Source: Dysgonomonas sp. 520
Lineage (GTDB): Bacteria; Bacteroidota; Bacteroidia; Bacteroidales; Dysgonomonadaceae
Assembly: GCF_010501095.1 (NCBI RefSeq)
Contig: NZ_QVMP01000015.1
Span: 1 to 64,000 of the forward strand
Direction: 5' to 3'
Length of the DNA stretch: 64,000 bases
Numbering within the stretch: position 1 is the first letter of the stretch; each line of letters begins with the position of its first letter. The notes beneath the pieces are model-generated. The model worked only from the letters and a program-made list of their open reading frames with translations. It searched no databases and had not been told where the DNA came from. A program made the translations under genes and the position numbers. Positions 53,080 through 61,317 of this stretch are shown here, in pieces.

Positions 53080-53205
53080 AGGAGGAGGGTCAAAAGTTCC
53101 AAATTTCAGAAAATACCCCCAGCCCCTAAAGGGATGTATTGATTATCAATTGTTTAAAAAGTCCCCTTTAGGGGATTAGGGGTAGAAAAGACTTTTGACA
53201 GCCCC
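53080..53205. repeat. Nested inverted repeat (about 125 bp)
   Basis: The outer arms GGGTCAAAAGT (near 53087) and ACTTTTGACAGCCCC (near 53191) pair; an inner pair TACCCCC-AGCCCCTAAAGGG (near 53115) and CCCCTTTA-GGGGATTAGGGGTA (near 53162) pairs as well. It has no coding content. It lies between the transposase remnant and repeat copy 2 and ends in the T-rich start of that copy. Confidence 0.7.
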
Positions 53206-53809
53206 TTCTTTTTCGTAGTTTTATATGAGTTGTGTGCGATGTGATTTCTTTAGGTTTTACGCCATCTTGTTTATAGTTGCGGCTTCCTCTTCTTTTTTCG
53301 ATATTATATTTTTAGCTATCATCAGGCAGGCAAATATTATTCCCGGCACAAATGAAGCAATTCCTGCAATAAGGGATACGGTGGACGGGTTGCTTCCGGT
53401 CTTTATTATCTCCGTAACAACCGTAACAGTCATATACAATGACCCGACAAACAGAAACATACCGAGAATAATGCCCAGAGTTCTGCTTTTTATTATCAAC
53501 TGCAAGATTAAAGTAAACGCAAGAATAAGTATTGGCAAACACAGCGCTTCTCCGCTGATCTTGTTACTTGCCAACCAAAACATCGACAACAGGATAAAGA
53601 ATATCTCAGGAGCGATGGATAAAGTTCGATTAGTAGTTTTCATCTGTTTTTTTAGACTTAGGTGTTTTTTTTATAAAAATTAATGATTTCCCATGATTTA
53701 TAACGAAAGATAAGACAAATAAATCGAATGAAAAAAATTTTAACTCTGTTTCCCGCATATTTAAGATTTGCGTGCTTGTTTGCCTCTTGATATTTTTTAC
53801 GTAAAATGA
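53206..53809. repeat. Direct repeat, copy 2 (604 bp)
   Basis: Second copy of 47746-48348. One extra T at about 53741 and three differences near the right end distinguish it outside the gene. Beyond 53809 the two flanks are unrelated. Confidence 0.95.
53257..53643 (-). CDS. Four-helix membrane protein of unknown function, copy 2
   Basis: 128 residues, identical to copy 1 (47797-48183) except for Ser in place of Phe within STVSLIAGIAS. Twelve silent third-position changes and one second-position change separate them, so both copies have been kept functional. The downstream flank is a different hairpin from that of copy 1. No neighbours are shared apart from the repeat. Confidence 0.85.
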   Translation of the reverse strand: MKTTNRTLSIAPEIFFILLSMFWLASNKISGEALCLPILILAFTLILQLIIKSRTLGIILGMFLFVGSLYMTVTVVTEIIKTGSNPSTVSLIAGIASFVPGIIFACLMIAKNIISKKEEEAATINKMA

Positions 53810-53868
53810 AACGAAGAAAAACGAAGAATGGATTTTTTTGACACGACTCAATCGTTAAAATATGTTAA

Positions 53869-54003
53869 TTGTTAATAAAAACAAGCTTTAAGAAAAAGTG
53901 CAAATACAAACAGGTAGCGGGTCTTTCCATTATCCTGTTGCTGCTCCTGACCGGTGGAGGTTTACGGGCGAAGGTGAAAACCCTGCCCAAGATTTTTCAT
54001 TGA
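53869..54003 (+). pseudogene. Possible N-terminal gene fragment (signal peptide only)
   Basis: A 44-codon frame opening with TTG encodes a lysine-rich start and a strong hydrophobic core (KKKCKYKQVAGLSIILLLLL, then TGGGLRAKV) like a Sec signal, then stops as the 3' end of the CPBP gene approaches. No ATG and no continuation are seen. It may be what remains of an exported-protein gene. The remaining DNA of the 53644-54041 gap is the flank of repeat copy 2 and AT-rich sequence. Confidence 0.25.
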
Positions 54004-54041
54004 TCGTAAATGAATCAGTATTTGCGGCGATGGTTGGAGGA

Positions 54042-54983
54042 TTAAAGATTCTCAAAATCCTTTACAAACTTCTTGTCCAAAGCGAAGATAGCCACCGAAA
54101 CGATAGTTGTGGTAATAATGCCCGCAACACCAATTATCGAACTGTATGTTTCGTCGTAATTATCTACGATGAACGGCATTATCATTATCATAGACGTCAG
54201 CATAGATATTAGTGCAGCCGGAGCCAATACGGTCTTCATTTTCAGTCGGATGTATATTAATATAGGAGTAGCTGATATGGTAAACAACACCATCAGGAAA
54301 ACGCCTAAGCCTGTGTGCCCCTGATGATACAATCCCAACAACACCAGGGGTATATACCATATTCCCCAAACTAAGCCTATGAACAGAGAAGACCTTAGGA
54401 AGCCTGCTTTCTGTGTCTCCCTAAGCAGGAATCCGCGCCATCCGAGTTCTTCACCCAGAGAAAACAACATCCCTAAGGTAAAACCCCTGAAAATAATTCC
54501 GAAAAAGAAAGAAATCAACAGGCTTGTGCCCGACATCTGAGCCGAAGACTGTTTCATCGTAGCAACCAAACCAGGCGGTATTTCCGGCATCGACGCCAGC
54601 ATTTTGTCTATCATCACTTCTCCCGAAAGGTTGACCATGCCGAATTGCGACAGGTGAAACTGTATTCCCAACAGATTTATGATGCCAAACATTAAGGCAT
54701 AAATGAGTATAAACAATGCCGGAATGATAAAATACCACCTTGTTTTGTTTTTGAAAAAGCAAAAACCACAGGTTTGCAAATTTTCTCCGTACATTAATCT
54801 CTGAACCGAAAAGGCAGCTATGGCCGGCGACATCAGATAGAACAAGGAAATAAGAGTAGAACCCATTATGCCATCAGCTTTCGTATCGGTGAAGTATACC
54901 AATGCAGCTACCAACCAACTCAAACTAAATGTTAAAGCGAGAAACAACCTTACCTTGTCCTTATCTACTTGATTATCTTTCAT
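54042..54983 (-). CDS. CPBP (Abi) family intramembrane protein with degenerate active site
   Basis: 313 residues from the ATG at 54983 (a -7 box lies at 55022-55029; a TTG at 55004 is also in frame). About eight membrane helices. Motif 1 of CPBP glutamic proteases is intact (GEELGWRGFLL), but motif 2 reads FIGLVWGIWYIPL, with Tyr where the catalytic His is expected, and the usual third-motif His is also missing (LAPAALISMLTS). It may thus be non-proteolytic or a variant. The family includes prenyl-protein CAAX proteases and bacteriocin-immunity proteins. Confidence 0.85.
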   Translation of the reverse strand: MKDNQVDKDKVRLFLALTFSLSWLVAALVYFTDTKADGIMGSTLISLFYLMSPAIAAFSVQRLMYGENLQTCGFCFFKNKTRWYFIIPALFILIYALMFGIINLLGIQFHLSQFGMVNLSGEVMIDKMLASMPEIPPGLVATMKQSSAQMSGTSLLISFFFGIIFRGFTLGMLFSLGEELGWRGFLLRETQKAGFLRSSLFIGLVWGIWYIPLVLLGLYHQGHTGLGVFLMVLFTISATPILIYIRLKMKTVLAPAALISMLTSMIMIMPFIVDNYDETYSSIIGVAGIITTTIVSVAIFALDKKFVKDFENL

Positions 54984-55021
54984 TTTTATTATGTTTTTGT
55001 TCAAAATTGCTTTGCAGCCAG

Positions 55022-55029
55022 CAAAGATA
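55022..55029 (-). promoter_or_regulatory. Candidate -7 box for the CPBP gene
   Basis: Minus-strand TATCTTTG, exact match, 39 bases from the ATG at 54983. The rest of the gap to the recombinase gene (55030-55263) is AT-rich and holds a hairpin near 55200-55225 (CGTTTTT/AAAAACG) suited to ending recombinase transcription. Confidence 0.45.
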
Positions 55030-55263
55030 ATCTTTATTCCGTTTTTCCTGCAATTTCGTCACAATAAGGGAAATTCCGTATACACACAAACAGCATATTT
55101 AACACAAAGGATTAAAATTTGCCCCGTATGTCACAAATTTAACAAGAGAAGAGCTCGGGGTAGTATGCCCGGGATCTTAACGAATTAGGAGAATAAGGTT
55201 GTAGCGTTTTTACAAAAAAACGTTTATGATAGTTTTTGTAAAGTTTGTGTTTTTCAACAATTT

Positions 55264-56535
55264 CTATTTCTTAGTATTTATAGCCGTAGTTATCTGCTCA
55301 TTGGCCCGGTCTATGATAGATCGGTCGAACGAAGCCAGATACGTATAAGTCGTTTTCTCGGACGAGTGCCCCAGTCCTTCGCTGATTACCCAAAGCGGAA
55401 GATTTTCTTGCTTGGCAATGGTTGCCCACGAGTGACGGGCTACGTGCGTAGAAATACGTTTCTTTATACCACAAAAAGCAGCTATCTTTTTCAATCGCTC
55501 ATTTTGCAAACGTAATGCGCTTTCGTACTGAATGCGGGGCGACTTTTTAGGGTCAATGATAATGGGGAAAACATAGGGAGTGTTCCTAACCTCTTCTTTG
55601 AAGCTGTCCATAATAATCCGCATCGACGGGGTTATTTTAACTTCTATAATCCCCCCGGTTTTTTTTCTGTAATAACGAATAATATTGCCCCTGATATTTT
55701 TCTTCTGCAGAAAAGCCATATCAACAAAGCTCATGCCTCGGGCATGGAAACAGAAAAAGAACAAGCGTTTTGCAAAATCGAGACCTTCCAGGTAATCCCT
55801 GTTTGTTGTTGTCCTGAATCTTCTGTCGATTTTGTCGGACAAGTCTAAAGCGTTCATACGGCTGATCTCGTCGATGTTGAGTGCCCGTTTTTGGGTTTTC
55901 TGAACCCCCGTATATACATGCATAAACGGATTGGCATGTTTTGGTAATATACGCTTTTCGGAGACCGCCTTGTTGTAAATAGCCCTCAGGTTTCGCATAT
56001 AAAACGAAATCGTATTGGGCGTTTTGCTGTTTCGTTTCATTTCGTTCTCAAAATCCTTTATCAGGTTTGCGTTGATGTGATTGAGCGGAATATCCAAACT
56101 CTTGTTGAAGTGCACCAGAGCTTGCGCTGCTGTGCGATAGGCACGGGCAGTCCGTTCCTGCCCCGATTTGATCAGTAGCATTGCCTGACGTTCCACAAAA
56201 TTAAGTAATTTCCCACTATCCGTTCTGAACTTGTAATAGTTCACTACATCCACTGCCGTGTACCGGCCGTCCAATTCCAGGTTTTCGATAATGTGTTCGA
56301 AAATAGAGTTGATCTCCGAGAGTTTTTCCTCTATTTGCATTAAATAATGTATTCTCACCTGATCGGTCATAGGGAACACTAAAGCCTGTTTGTCTTTGTC
56401 CCATTCGTGAGGATAAATTCGGAATGGTAAACTCAAGACTTTTGTTCTTCTCATGTGAATAATTCGTACACTGAGACTTCCCTTCTGGTCGCCAATACGA
56501 GTTGACGGACGAAAGACAAATGATATCGATGCCAT
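55264..56535 (-). CDS. Tyrosine-type site-specific recombinase
   Basis: 423 residues. An N-terminal arm-binding domain (about 1-95), a SAM-like core-binding domain (about 105-205) and a catalytic domain. Catalytic residues: Arg in FHARGMSFVDMAFL, His-x-x-Arg in HVARHSWATI, His in GLGHSSEKTTYTYL with the nucleophile Tyr in the same stretch. The protein is complete and resembles the Bacteroidales recombinases that act either as integrases of mobile elements or as DNA invertases controlling surface genes. No tRNA gene or clear att repeat adjoins it, leaving both options open. Confidence 0.92.
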   Translation of the reverse strand: MASISFVFRPSTRIGDQKGSLSVRIIHMRRTKVLSLPFRIYPHEWDKDKQALVFPMTDQVRIHYLMQIEEKLSEINSIFEHIIENLELDGRYTAVDVVNYYKFRTDSGKLLNFVERQAMLLIKSGQERTARAYRTAAQALVHFNKSLDIPLNHINANLIKDFENEMKRNSKTPNTISFYMRNLRAIYNKAVSEKRILPKHANPFMHVYTGVQKTQKRALNIDEISRMNALDLSDKIDRRFRTTTNRDYLEGLDFAKRLFFFCFHARGMSFVDMAFLQKKNIRGNIIRYYRKKTGGIIEVKITPSMRIIMDSFKEEVRNTPYVFPIIIDPKKSPRIQYESALRLQNERLKKIAAFCGIKKRISTHVARHSWATIAKQENLPLWVISEGLGHSSEKTTYTYLASFDRSIIDRANEQITTAINTKK

Positions 56536-56780
56536 AAAAATGTAAAAATTTAAGTTATAATTTCAGTTTCTTCTATTGATACCTTATGTTAGTGCATTTA
56601 TTTTATCAAACTAATTTTATCATATATATAGAGTGCGATTTGGCTATCTTCATTTCCCAAATACGAGATATATGAACTACATATTATTCAGACTTCGATA
56701 CAAACAAATAAATAACTTATATTGATAATCCCCTAGTTATAATATAACAATTATTATTACTATTCGATTAGATTTTTAAG

Positions 56781-56788
56781 TATTTTTG
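56781..56788 (+). promoter_or_regulatory. Candidate -7 box for thyA
   Basis: TATTTTTG, exact TAnnTTTG match, 32 bases before the ATG. The other 240 bases of the divergent gap to the recombinase gene are AT-rich without recognisable elements. Confidence 0.45.
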
Positions 56789-56819
56789 ATTCCCATTAAA
56801 AAAACAAAGATATACAAAG

Positions 56820-57614
56820 ATGAAACAATATCAAGAACTTCTTAAAATTGTATTGGCCGAAGGAGTAAAAAAAGAGGATAGAACAGGGACAGGAACAATA
56901 AGTATTTTCGGACATCAAAGCCGTTATAATATGGCAGAAGGGTTTCCCGTATTGACGACAAAAAAGCTCCATTTGAAGTCAATTATACACGAATTATTGT
57001 GGTTTTTGGCAGGGGATACGAATGTTAAATACTTGCAAGACAACGGAGTACGTATTTGGAACGAATGGGCCGACGAAAATGGTGATCTTGGACATATATA
57101 CGGCTATCAGTGGCGTTCGTGGCCCGACTATAATGGAGGGCATATAGACCAAATTACGCAAGTTGTTAATTCTATAAAAAAAAATCCGGATTCACGACGA
57201 ATTATTGTTAATTCGTGGAATGTTGCCGATATTCCGAATATGAACCTGCCTCCGTGTCATGCTTTTTTTCAGTTTTACGTTGCCGATGGAAAATTAAGCC
57301 TGCAATTGTATCAACGAAGTGCCGATATATTTCTGGGCGTTCCGTTCAACATAGCATCTTATGCCTTACTCTTGAAAATGATGGCACAGGTAACCGGACT
57401 TCAGGAAGGTGATTTTGTGCATACCCTGGGTGATGCCCACATCTACCTGAATCATTTGGAGCAGGTTGATCTGCAATTGTCGCGCGAACCACGGCCATTG
57501 CCTCGGATGAAAATAAATCCGGATGTGAAAAATATATTCGATTTCAAATACGAAGATTTTGAATTGGAGGGTTACGACCCCCATCCGCACATAAAAGGCG
57601 TGGTGGCCGTATAA
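56820..57614 (+). CDS. thyA: Thymidylate synthase
   Basis: 264 residues, exactly the length of the Escherichia coli enzyme. It methylates dUMP with methylenetetrahydrofolate. The catalytic Cys lies in [13 protein letters not shown], with [13 protein letters not shown] near the N-terminus, [21 protein letters not shown] for dUMP contact and the C-terminal AV tail. It generates dihydrofolate, recycled by folA at 20365. It is followed by an operon with its own candidate promoter. Confidence 0.98.
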   Translation: MKQYQELLKIVLAEGVKKEDRTGTGTISIFGHQSRYNMAEGFPVLTTKKLHLKSIIHELLWFLAGDTNVKYLQDNGVRIWNEWADENGDLGHIYGYQWRSWPDYNGGHIDQITQVVNSIKKNPDSRRIIVNSWNVADIPNMNLPPCHAFFQFYVADGKLSLQLYQRSADIFLGVPFNIASYALLLKMMAQVTGLQEGDFVHTLGDAHIYLNHLEQVDLQLSREPRPLPRMKINPDVKNIFDFKYEDFELEGYDPHPHIKGVVAV

Positions 57615-57634
57615 GTTTGTTGGAGATTTTTTAT

Positions 57635-57642
57635 TAGATTTG
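57635..57642 (+). promoter_or_regulatory. Candidate -7 box for the DUF4831-CYTH operon
   Basis: TAGATTTG, exact TAnnTTTG match, with TTTG at 57616-57619 (15-base gap, short of the usual 20). It lies 35 bases before the DUF4831 ATG. Confidence 0.45.
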
Positions 57643-57676
57643 TTTTTGAAAATAAATCGTGTATAAATTATTTGTT

Positions 57677-58762
57677 ATGAAAAATATTTTCGGATTATTA
57701 TTCCTGTTTCTGTCCGCACAAGCAATACAAGGTCAAAATACAGTGAAGCTGAATGCTGTGAAGGCAAACAATTATGGGGTTGCCTATACCCTGCCAAAAA
57801 CAGCTATAAAAATTACGGCTGACGTAACGAAAACCATAAGAAAAACGGGCGAATATTATCAATATGCCGACAGGTATCTGAACATTTCCAACCCCATAAC
57901 AAAAGATGAGGTTATTTATAGCATAGACAATATCACCTTCGAAACCTATGGCATACCCGACAGAAATGAGTCGTATCTGGTCGAATTCAAGTCGAATTGG
58001 GTTGCCCCTTATGTAACATTGACGGAAGACGGACTTATTTGCGCCATCAATGCAGATGCTGAGTTTTCGCCCGAAAAAGAAAATCCGTTAGCTACGGTAA
58101 CCAAAAACAATATCGACAATCCGAAGTCTTACTTCACCGAAGAAATGCTGCGATCGGGTTCTACCGGTAAACAGATAGAACTGATAGCAAAGCAAATTTA
58201 CTTGTTGCGTGAAACCCGTACAAACATTCTCACAGGAGAAGCAGACAACATGCCTCCCGATGGAAATGCCTACAAAATAGTGATGGAACAAATTGACCGT
58301 CAGGAAAAAGCATTGACGTCCTTGTTTTCGGGAACGGAAGAAGTGGAAAGCATCACCCGTAGAGAGTTTACTGTAATTCCTGACGAGGAAGACATCAACC
58401 GACAAGTGGTTTTTCGCTTTTCGTCGAAGTTAGGCATTGTGGAGGCAAACAATCTGGCCGGAGCACCTGTTTATCTGAGTTTGATAAACAAAGAACCTCG
58501 TGAAGAACTGTTTCTTTCGGATAAGGAGCAAAAAGCCTTGGAGAAAAAATATTCCAATGGTTTGATATACAACATTCCGGCTAAAGCAAACCTGAAAATA
58601 GAGTACGGCAACAAAGCTGTTGTGAATAATATGATTGATGTTGTTCAATACGGCTCGAAGGAAGTATTTACGCCTAAAGAATTGGAATTCAAGAAAGATA
58701 AATCCTTGCAGGTTATTTTTTATCCTGATTTGGGTGCAATAAAGAAAACAAACGGACAATAA
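57677..58762 (+). CDS. DUF4831 family exported protein
   Basis: 361 residues from the ATG at 57677, which gives a signal peptide (MKNIFGLLFLFLSAQAIQG|Q); the GTG at 57659 would only add a polar extension. The mature protein begins with NTVKLNAVKANNYGVAYTLP, the DUF4831 hallmark, and is largely beta, with a helical middle part (KQIELIAKQIYLLRETRTNI). Function unknown. Three bases separate it from the CYTH gene, so they are cotranscribed. Confidence 0.85.
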   Translation: MKNIFGLLFLFLSAQAIQGQNTVKLNAVKANNYGVAYTLPKTAIKITADVTKTIRKTGEYYQYADRYLNISNPITKDEVIYSIDNITFETYGIPDRNESYLVEFKSNWVAPYVTLTEDGLICAINADAEFSPEKENPLATVTKNNIDNPKSYFTEEMLRSGSTGKQIELIAKQIYLLRETRTNILTGEADNMPPDGNAYKIVMEQIDRQEKALTSLFSGTEEVESITRREFTVIPDEEDINRQVVFRFSSKLGIVEANNLAGAPVYLSLINKEPREELFLSDKEQKALEKKYSNGLIYNIPAKANLKIEYGNKAVVNNMIDVVQYGSKEVFTPKELEFKKDKSLQVIFYPDLGAIKKTNGQ

Positions 58763-58765
58763 GAA

Positions 58766-59248
58766 ATGCCCCTCGAAATAGAACGTAAATTCCTTGTCTG
58801 TGGCGATTTTAAATCTCAATCGACAAAAAAAGAACGGATAACGCAAGGCTACTTGTCGTCCGACCCCGAATGTACGGTCAGGGTACGTGTCAAAGGCGAT
58901 AAGGCTTTTTTCACCATAAAGGGAAAGAGTGACGAAAAAGGATTGGTTCGTACCGAATGGGAAAAGGAAATCAGCACCGACGATGCGGAAAAGCTTTTCA
59001 CATTGTGCAACGGCAAAGTGCTCGATAAAATCCGCTACTATGTTCCTGTAAACAATAAAATGTTTGAAGTGGATGAATTTCTCGGTGAAAACGAAGGACT
59101 GATAGTTGCGGAAATAGAACTTGACTCGGTAGATGAAGATTTTGAAAAGCCAGCATGGTTGGGACAGGAAGTGACAGGCGACATACGGTTCTACAACTCG
59201 CAACTGGTAACACATCCTTATAGCAAGTGGCAAATGCGGAATGATTGA
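58766..59248 (+). CDS. CYTH-domain protein (triphosphate tunnel metalloenzyme)
   Basis: 160 residues, a single CYTH domain. The hallmark EIERKFLV is at residues 4-11, followed by basic residues lining the tunnel (TVRVRVKGDKAFFTIKGKS) and acidic strands (VDEFLGENEGLIVAEIELDS) that bind metal. Members hydrolyse inorganic triphosphate, thiamine triphosphate or make cAMP; bacterial short forms are most often tripolyphosphatases. The next gene overlaps its end by eight bases. Confidence 0.93.
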   Translation: MPLEIERKFLVCGDFKSQSTKKERITQGYLSSDPECTVRVRVKGDKAFFTIKGKSDEKGLVRTEWEKEISTDDAEKLFTLCNGKVLDKIRYYVPVNNKMFEVDEFLGENEGLIVAEIELDSVDEDFEKPAWLGQEVTGDIRFYNSQLVTHPYSKWQMRND

Positions 59249-60725
59249 TATAAAAGTAAAAATACACGACAAGTTCTCGTTCGAGTTCAAAACCTCTTTC
59301 ATTGCTACCCGCAAATCGAAAATGAGCGACACCAACGAGTTCAGTATCAACATGTGGATGTTTGTGCCGAACAGTCTCGATATCAACCGTTCAACTTACT
59401 CGAAAGACCAGTTTTACAGAGATACGAAATCGAATGTCCGTCTCATTACGCCGGTCTATTCACTAAAGGATATATACAACGGCGATCAATGCCCGCTTTC
59501 TCGTCTTAGGGCGAGTATCGAAGAATTGAAAGCCAACCCGGAAGATCAAAACAGTTCTGCCAACTATGCCTATCAGGTCAGGATGTTTTCGTCCATATTT
59601 AAAAGTGCATCACGAGACAGGGCATACTTCATCACAGACCGGGAAAATGATGATGAAATTGCGGAACTTATTGCGGAATATATTTCCGAAATTTCGGATA
59701 TTTTACTCCATTATCGGAAACTTTCGGAAATAATGGACGAAAAAATGACAAAAGATAATCTCCAATATTTTTCGTTCGGAGACGACTTCATCGGCAACAT
59801 TGCCGAGCAGAATGCCTATCGCATAATGAGGCGGTTGTCAGGTCGTCCGGTGTATGAGTCGATAAAGAATCAACTGCTTGAGTTGGTGAAAAAAGAAGAT
59901 TCTTACAAAAACAAAAAGGGTTATTCCCAGTTAGACCCTAAAGATCCGACAAACAACTATCTGGTGGTGATGCGTCGGGGTATCCTCAAAAAATTCATCG
60001 AGAGCGACCTTTATCTGAACACAAAAAGCCTGAAAGACGGTGCGCTTGCTCAACAATTCTACTATGGCATAGCAGCAGGAGTATCAATGGTTTTTGCAAC
60101 TGTTGTGGCGTTTACAGCTCAACAGCGATACGGAAATTTTACTGTACCGTTGTTTTTTGCGTTGGTTGTCAGTTATATTTTCAAGGATCGAATTAAAGAC
60201 CTTATGCGGTATTATTTCAGTACGCAATTGGGCAAAAAATATTTCGACAACAAACGAGAACTGGAAATACAAAAACAAAAAATAGGCTGGTCGAAAGAGG
60301 CGTTCGATTTTGTTTCGGAAGAAAAAATTCCCGAAAAGGTGATGAATATCAGGAAACGGAGTCCGCTTGTAGAAGCCGAAAGTAAAATCTACAACGAGCA
60401 GATTATACTATACAAGAAGCTCGTTCAACTATCATCTACCCACATATCTCAATATAAAGGTTATAGGTTTGTCGGCATAAACGACATTACCCGATTCAAC
60501 CTTACCAATTTCATACAAAAGATGGACAATCCCTTTGTTCCGCTTTGTATGCCCGACGAAAAGAACGGCTATATACTTTCTCCCAGCGAAAAAGTATATG
60601 CCTTGCACATCGTATTGAGATGTCAGGGACATTCAAAACTATATTACCGCAAATTCCGTCTTCTTTTCAACCGTGAGGGAATAAAAGATATAACGGAAAT
60701 AAATAGTACTCCCGACCTCAGTTGA
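59241..60725 (+). CDS. Unknown protein with two membrane helices, coupled to the CYTH gene
   Basis: 494 residues and no family recognised. The N-terminal 265 residues are soluble and begin with a beta-rich part (IDIKVKIHDKFSFEFKTSF); two adjacent membrane helices follow (FYYGIAAGVSMVFATVVAF, VPLFFALVVSYIFKD), separated by a short polar loop (QQRYGN). The C-terminal 175 residues are soluble and also beta-rich. With both ends on the cytoplasmic side this would be a hairpin-anchored protein. Start chosen at 59241, overlapping the CYTH stop, which argues for translational coupling and joint function. Confidence 0.85.
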   Translation: MIDIKVKIHDKFSFEFKTSFIATRKSKMSDTNEFSINMWMFVPNSLDINRSTYSKDQFYRDTKSNVRLITPVYSLKDIYNGDQCPLSRLRASIEELKANPEDQNSSANYAYQVRMFSSIFKSASRDRAYFITDRENDDEIAELIAEYISEISDILLHYRKLSEIMDEKMTKDNLQYFSFGDDFIGNIAEQNAYRIMRRLSGRPVYESIKNQLLELVKKEDSYKNKKGYSQLDPKDPTNNYLVVMRRGILKKFIESDLYLNTKSLKDGALAQQFYYGIAAGVSMVFATVVAFTAQQRYGNFTVPLFFALVVSYIFKDRIKDLMRYYFSTQLGKKYFDNKRELEIQKQKIGWSKEAFDFVSEEKIPEKVMNIRKRSPLVEAESKIYNEQIILYKKLVQLSSTHISQYKGYRFVGINDITRFNLTNFIQKMDNPFVPLCMPDEKNGYILSPSEKVYALHIVLRCQGHSKLYYRKFRLLFNREGIKDITEINSTPDLS

Positions 60726-60832
60726 CAGGGATAATCTTATTGCATATCGTCAAAAGCATTTGCTTGTAGGGAAGGTTTTTAATCTGCCCGAAAGTAAAGG
60801 CGTGTATCAAGAGTAAATCTCAGTGTCTTTTT

Positions 60833-60922
60833 GTCATCCTGAACAGAGTGAAGGATCTGTTTTATAGAGCTTAGATTCTTTGTTGCACTCAGAAACAACG
60901 TTCGAGGAGCGAAGGCAACTCA
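60833..60922. repeat. Core palindromes of the common intergenic repeat
   Basis: GTCATCCTGAACAGAGTGAA...TTGCACTCAG and GTTCGAGGAGCGAAGGCAAC resemble the interior of the element at 37493-37671, also preceded by GAAAGTAAAGG. The rest of 60726-61112 is AT-rich with no gene or RNA that I recognise. Confidence 0.7.
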
Positions 60923-61112
60923 AAAGGGATGCGAGGGATTTTAATTCTGCGCAGTGTACTATGAAAATAAAAGAACAAATATGAATATACAAAGCCAGAA
61001 AGCCTGAGCGACTACGTATCTGACAAATTGACACAAAAAACACCTTGGCAAATAATTTGAATATTTGTAGTTGAACGAAAAAGATAAGATAATTGTTTAA
61101 AATAAAAGATAA

Positions 61113-61301
61113 AACCCGTAGTGTATTTAAGACTTTGATATTAACTCATTCATTATAAGGTTTATATCCGTTTTATCATTTTGAACGAAGTGAAAAATCT
61201 GTGTATTTAAATCCAGATCCTTCGTTTTACTCAGGATGACAATGTAAATATATATTATGTTTCTGTTAGTTATCTTCCATTTTCTAAATGCACTACGGAT
61301 A
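61113..61301. mobile_element. Complete MITE (family A) upstream of clpB
   Basis: About 189 bases with inverted ends AACCCGTAGTGTATTTA and the reverse complement of TAAATGCACTACGGAT. The interior has the core GTCATTTTGAACGAAGTGAA-like half and CTCAGGATGACA. Equal in size and layout to the copy at 44032. No clean target duplication is seen. It ends only 17 bases before the clpB start codon, so clpB expression must either start within the element or read through it. Confidence 0.8.
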
Positions 61302-61317
61302 ATAAAAGTATAAATAT

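Noticed and set aside
53898-54212. Plus-strand 104-codon frame overlapping the end of the CPBP gene
   Set aside because: More than half lies antisense to the conserved CPBP coding sequence, and no start signal or family feature is present.
58430-59386. Long minus-strand frame across the DUF4831-CYTH junction
   Set aside because: Antisense to two well-supported genes and with no recognisable protein features.
61302-61317. CIRCE or other heat-shock operator before clpB
   Set aside because: No TTAGCACTC-N9-GAGTGCTAA pattern; the MITE ends 17 bases before the start codon.
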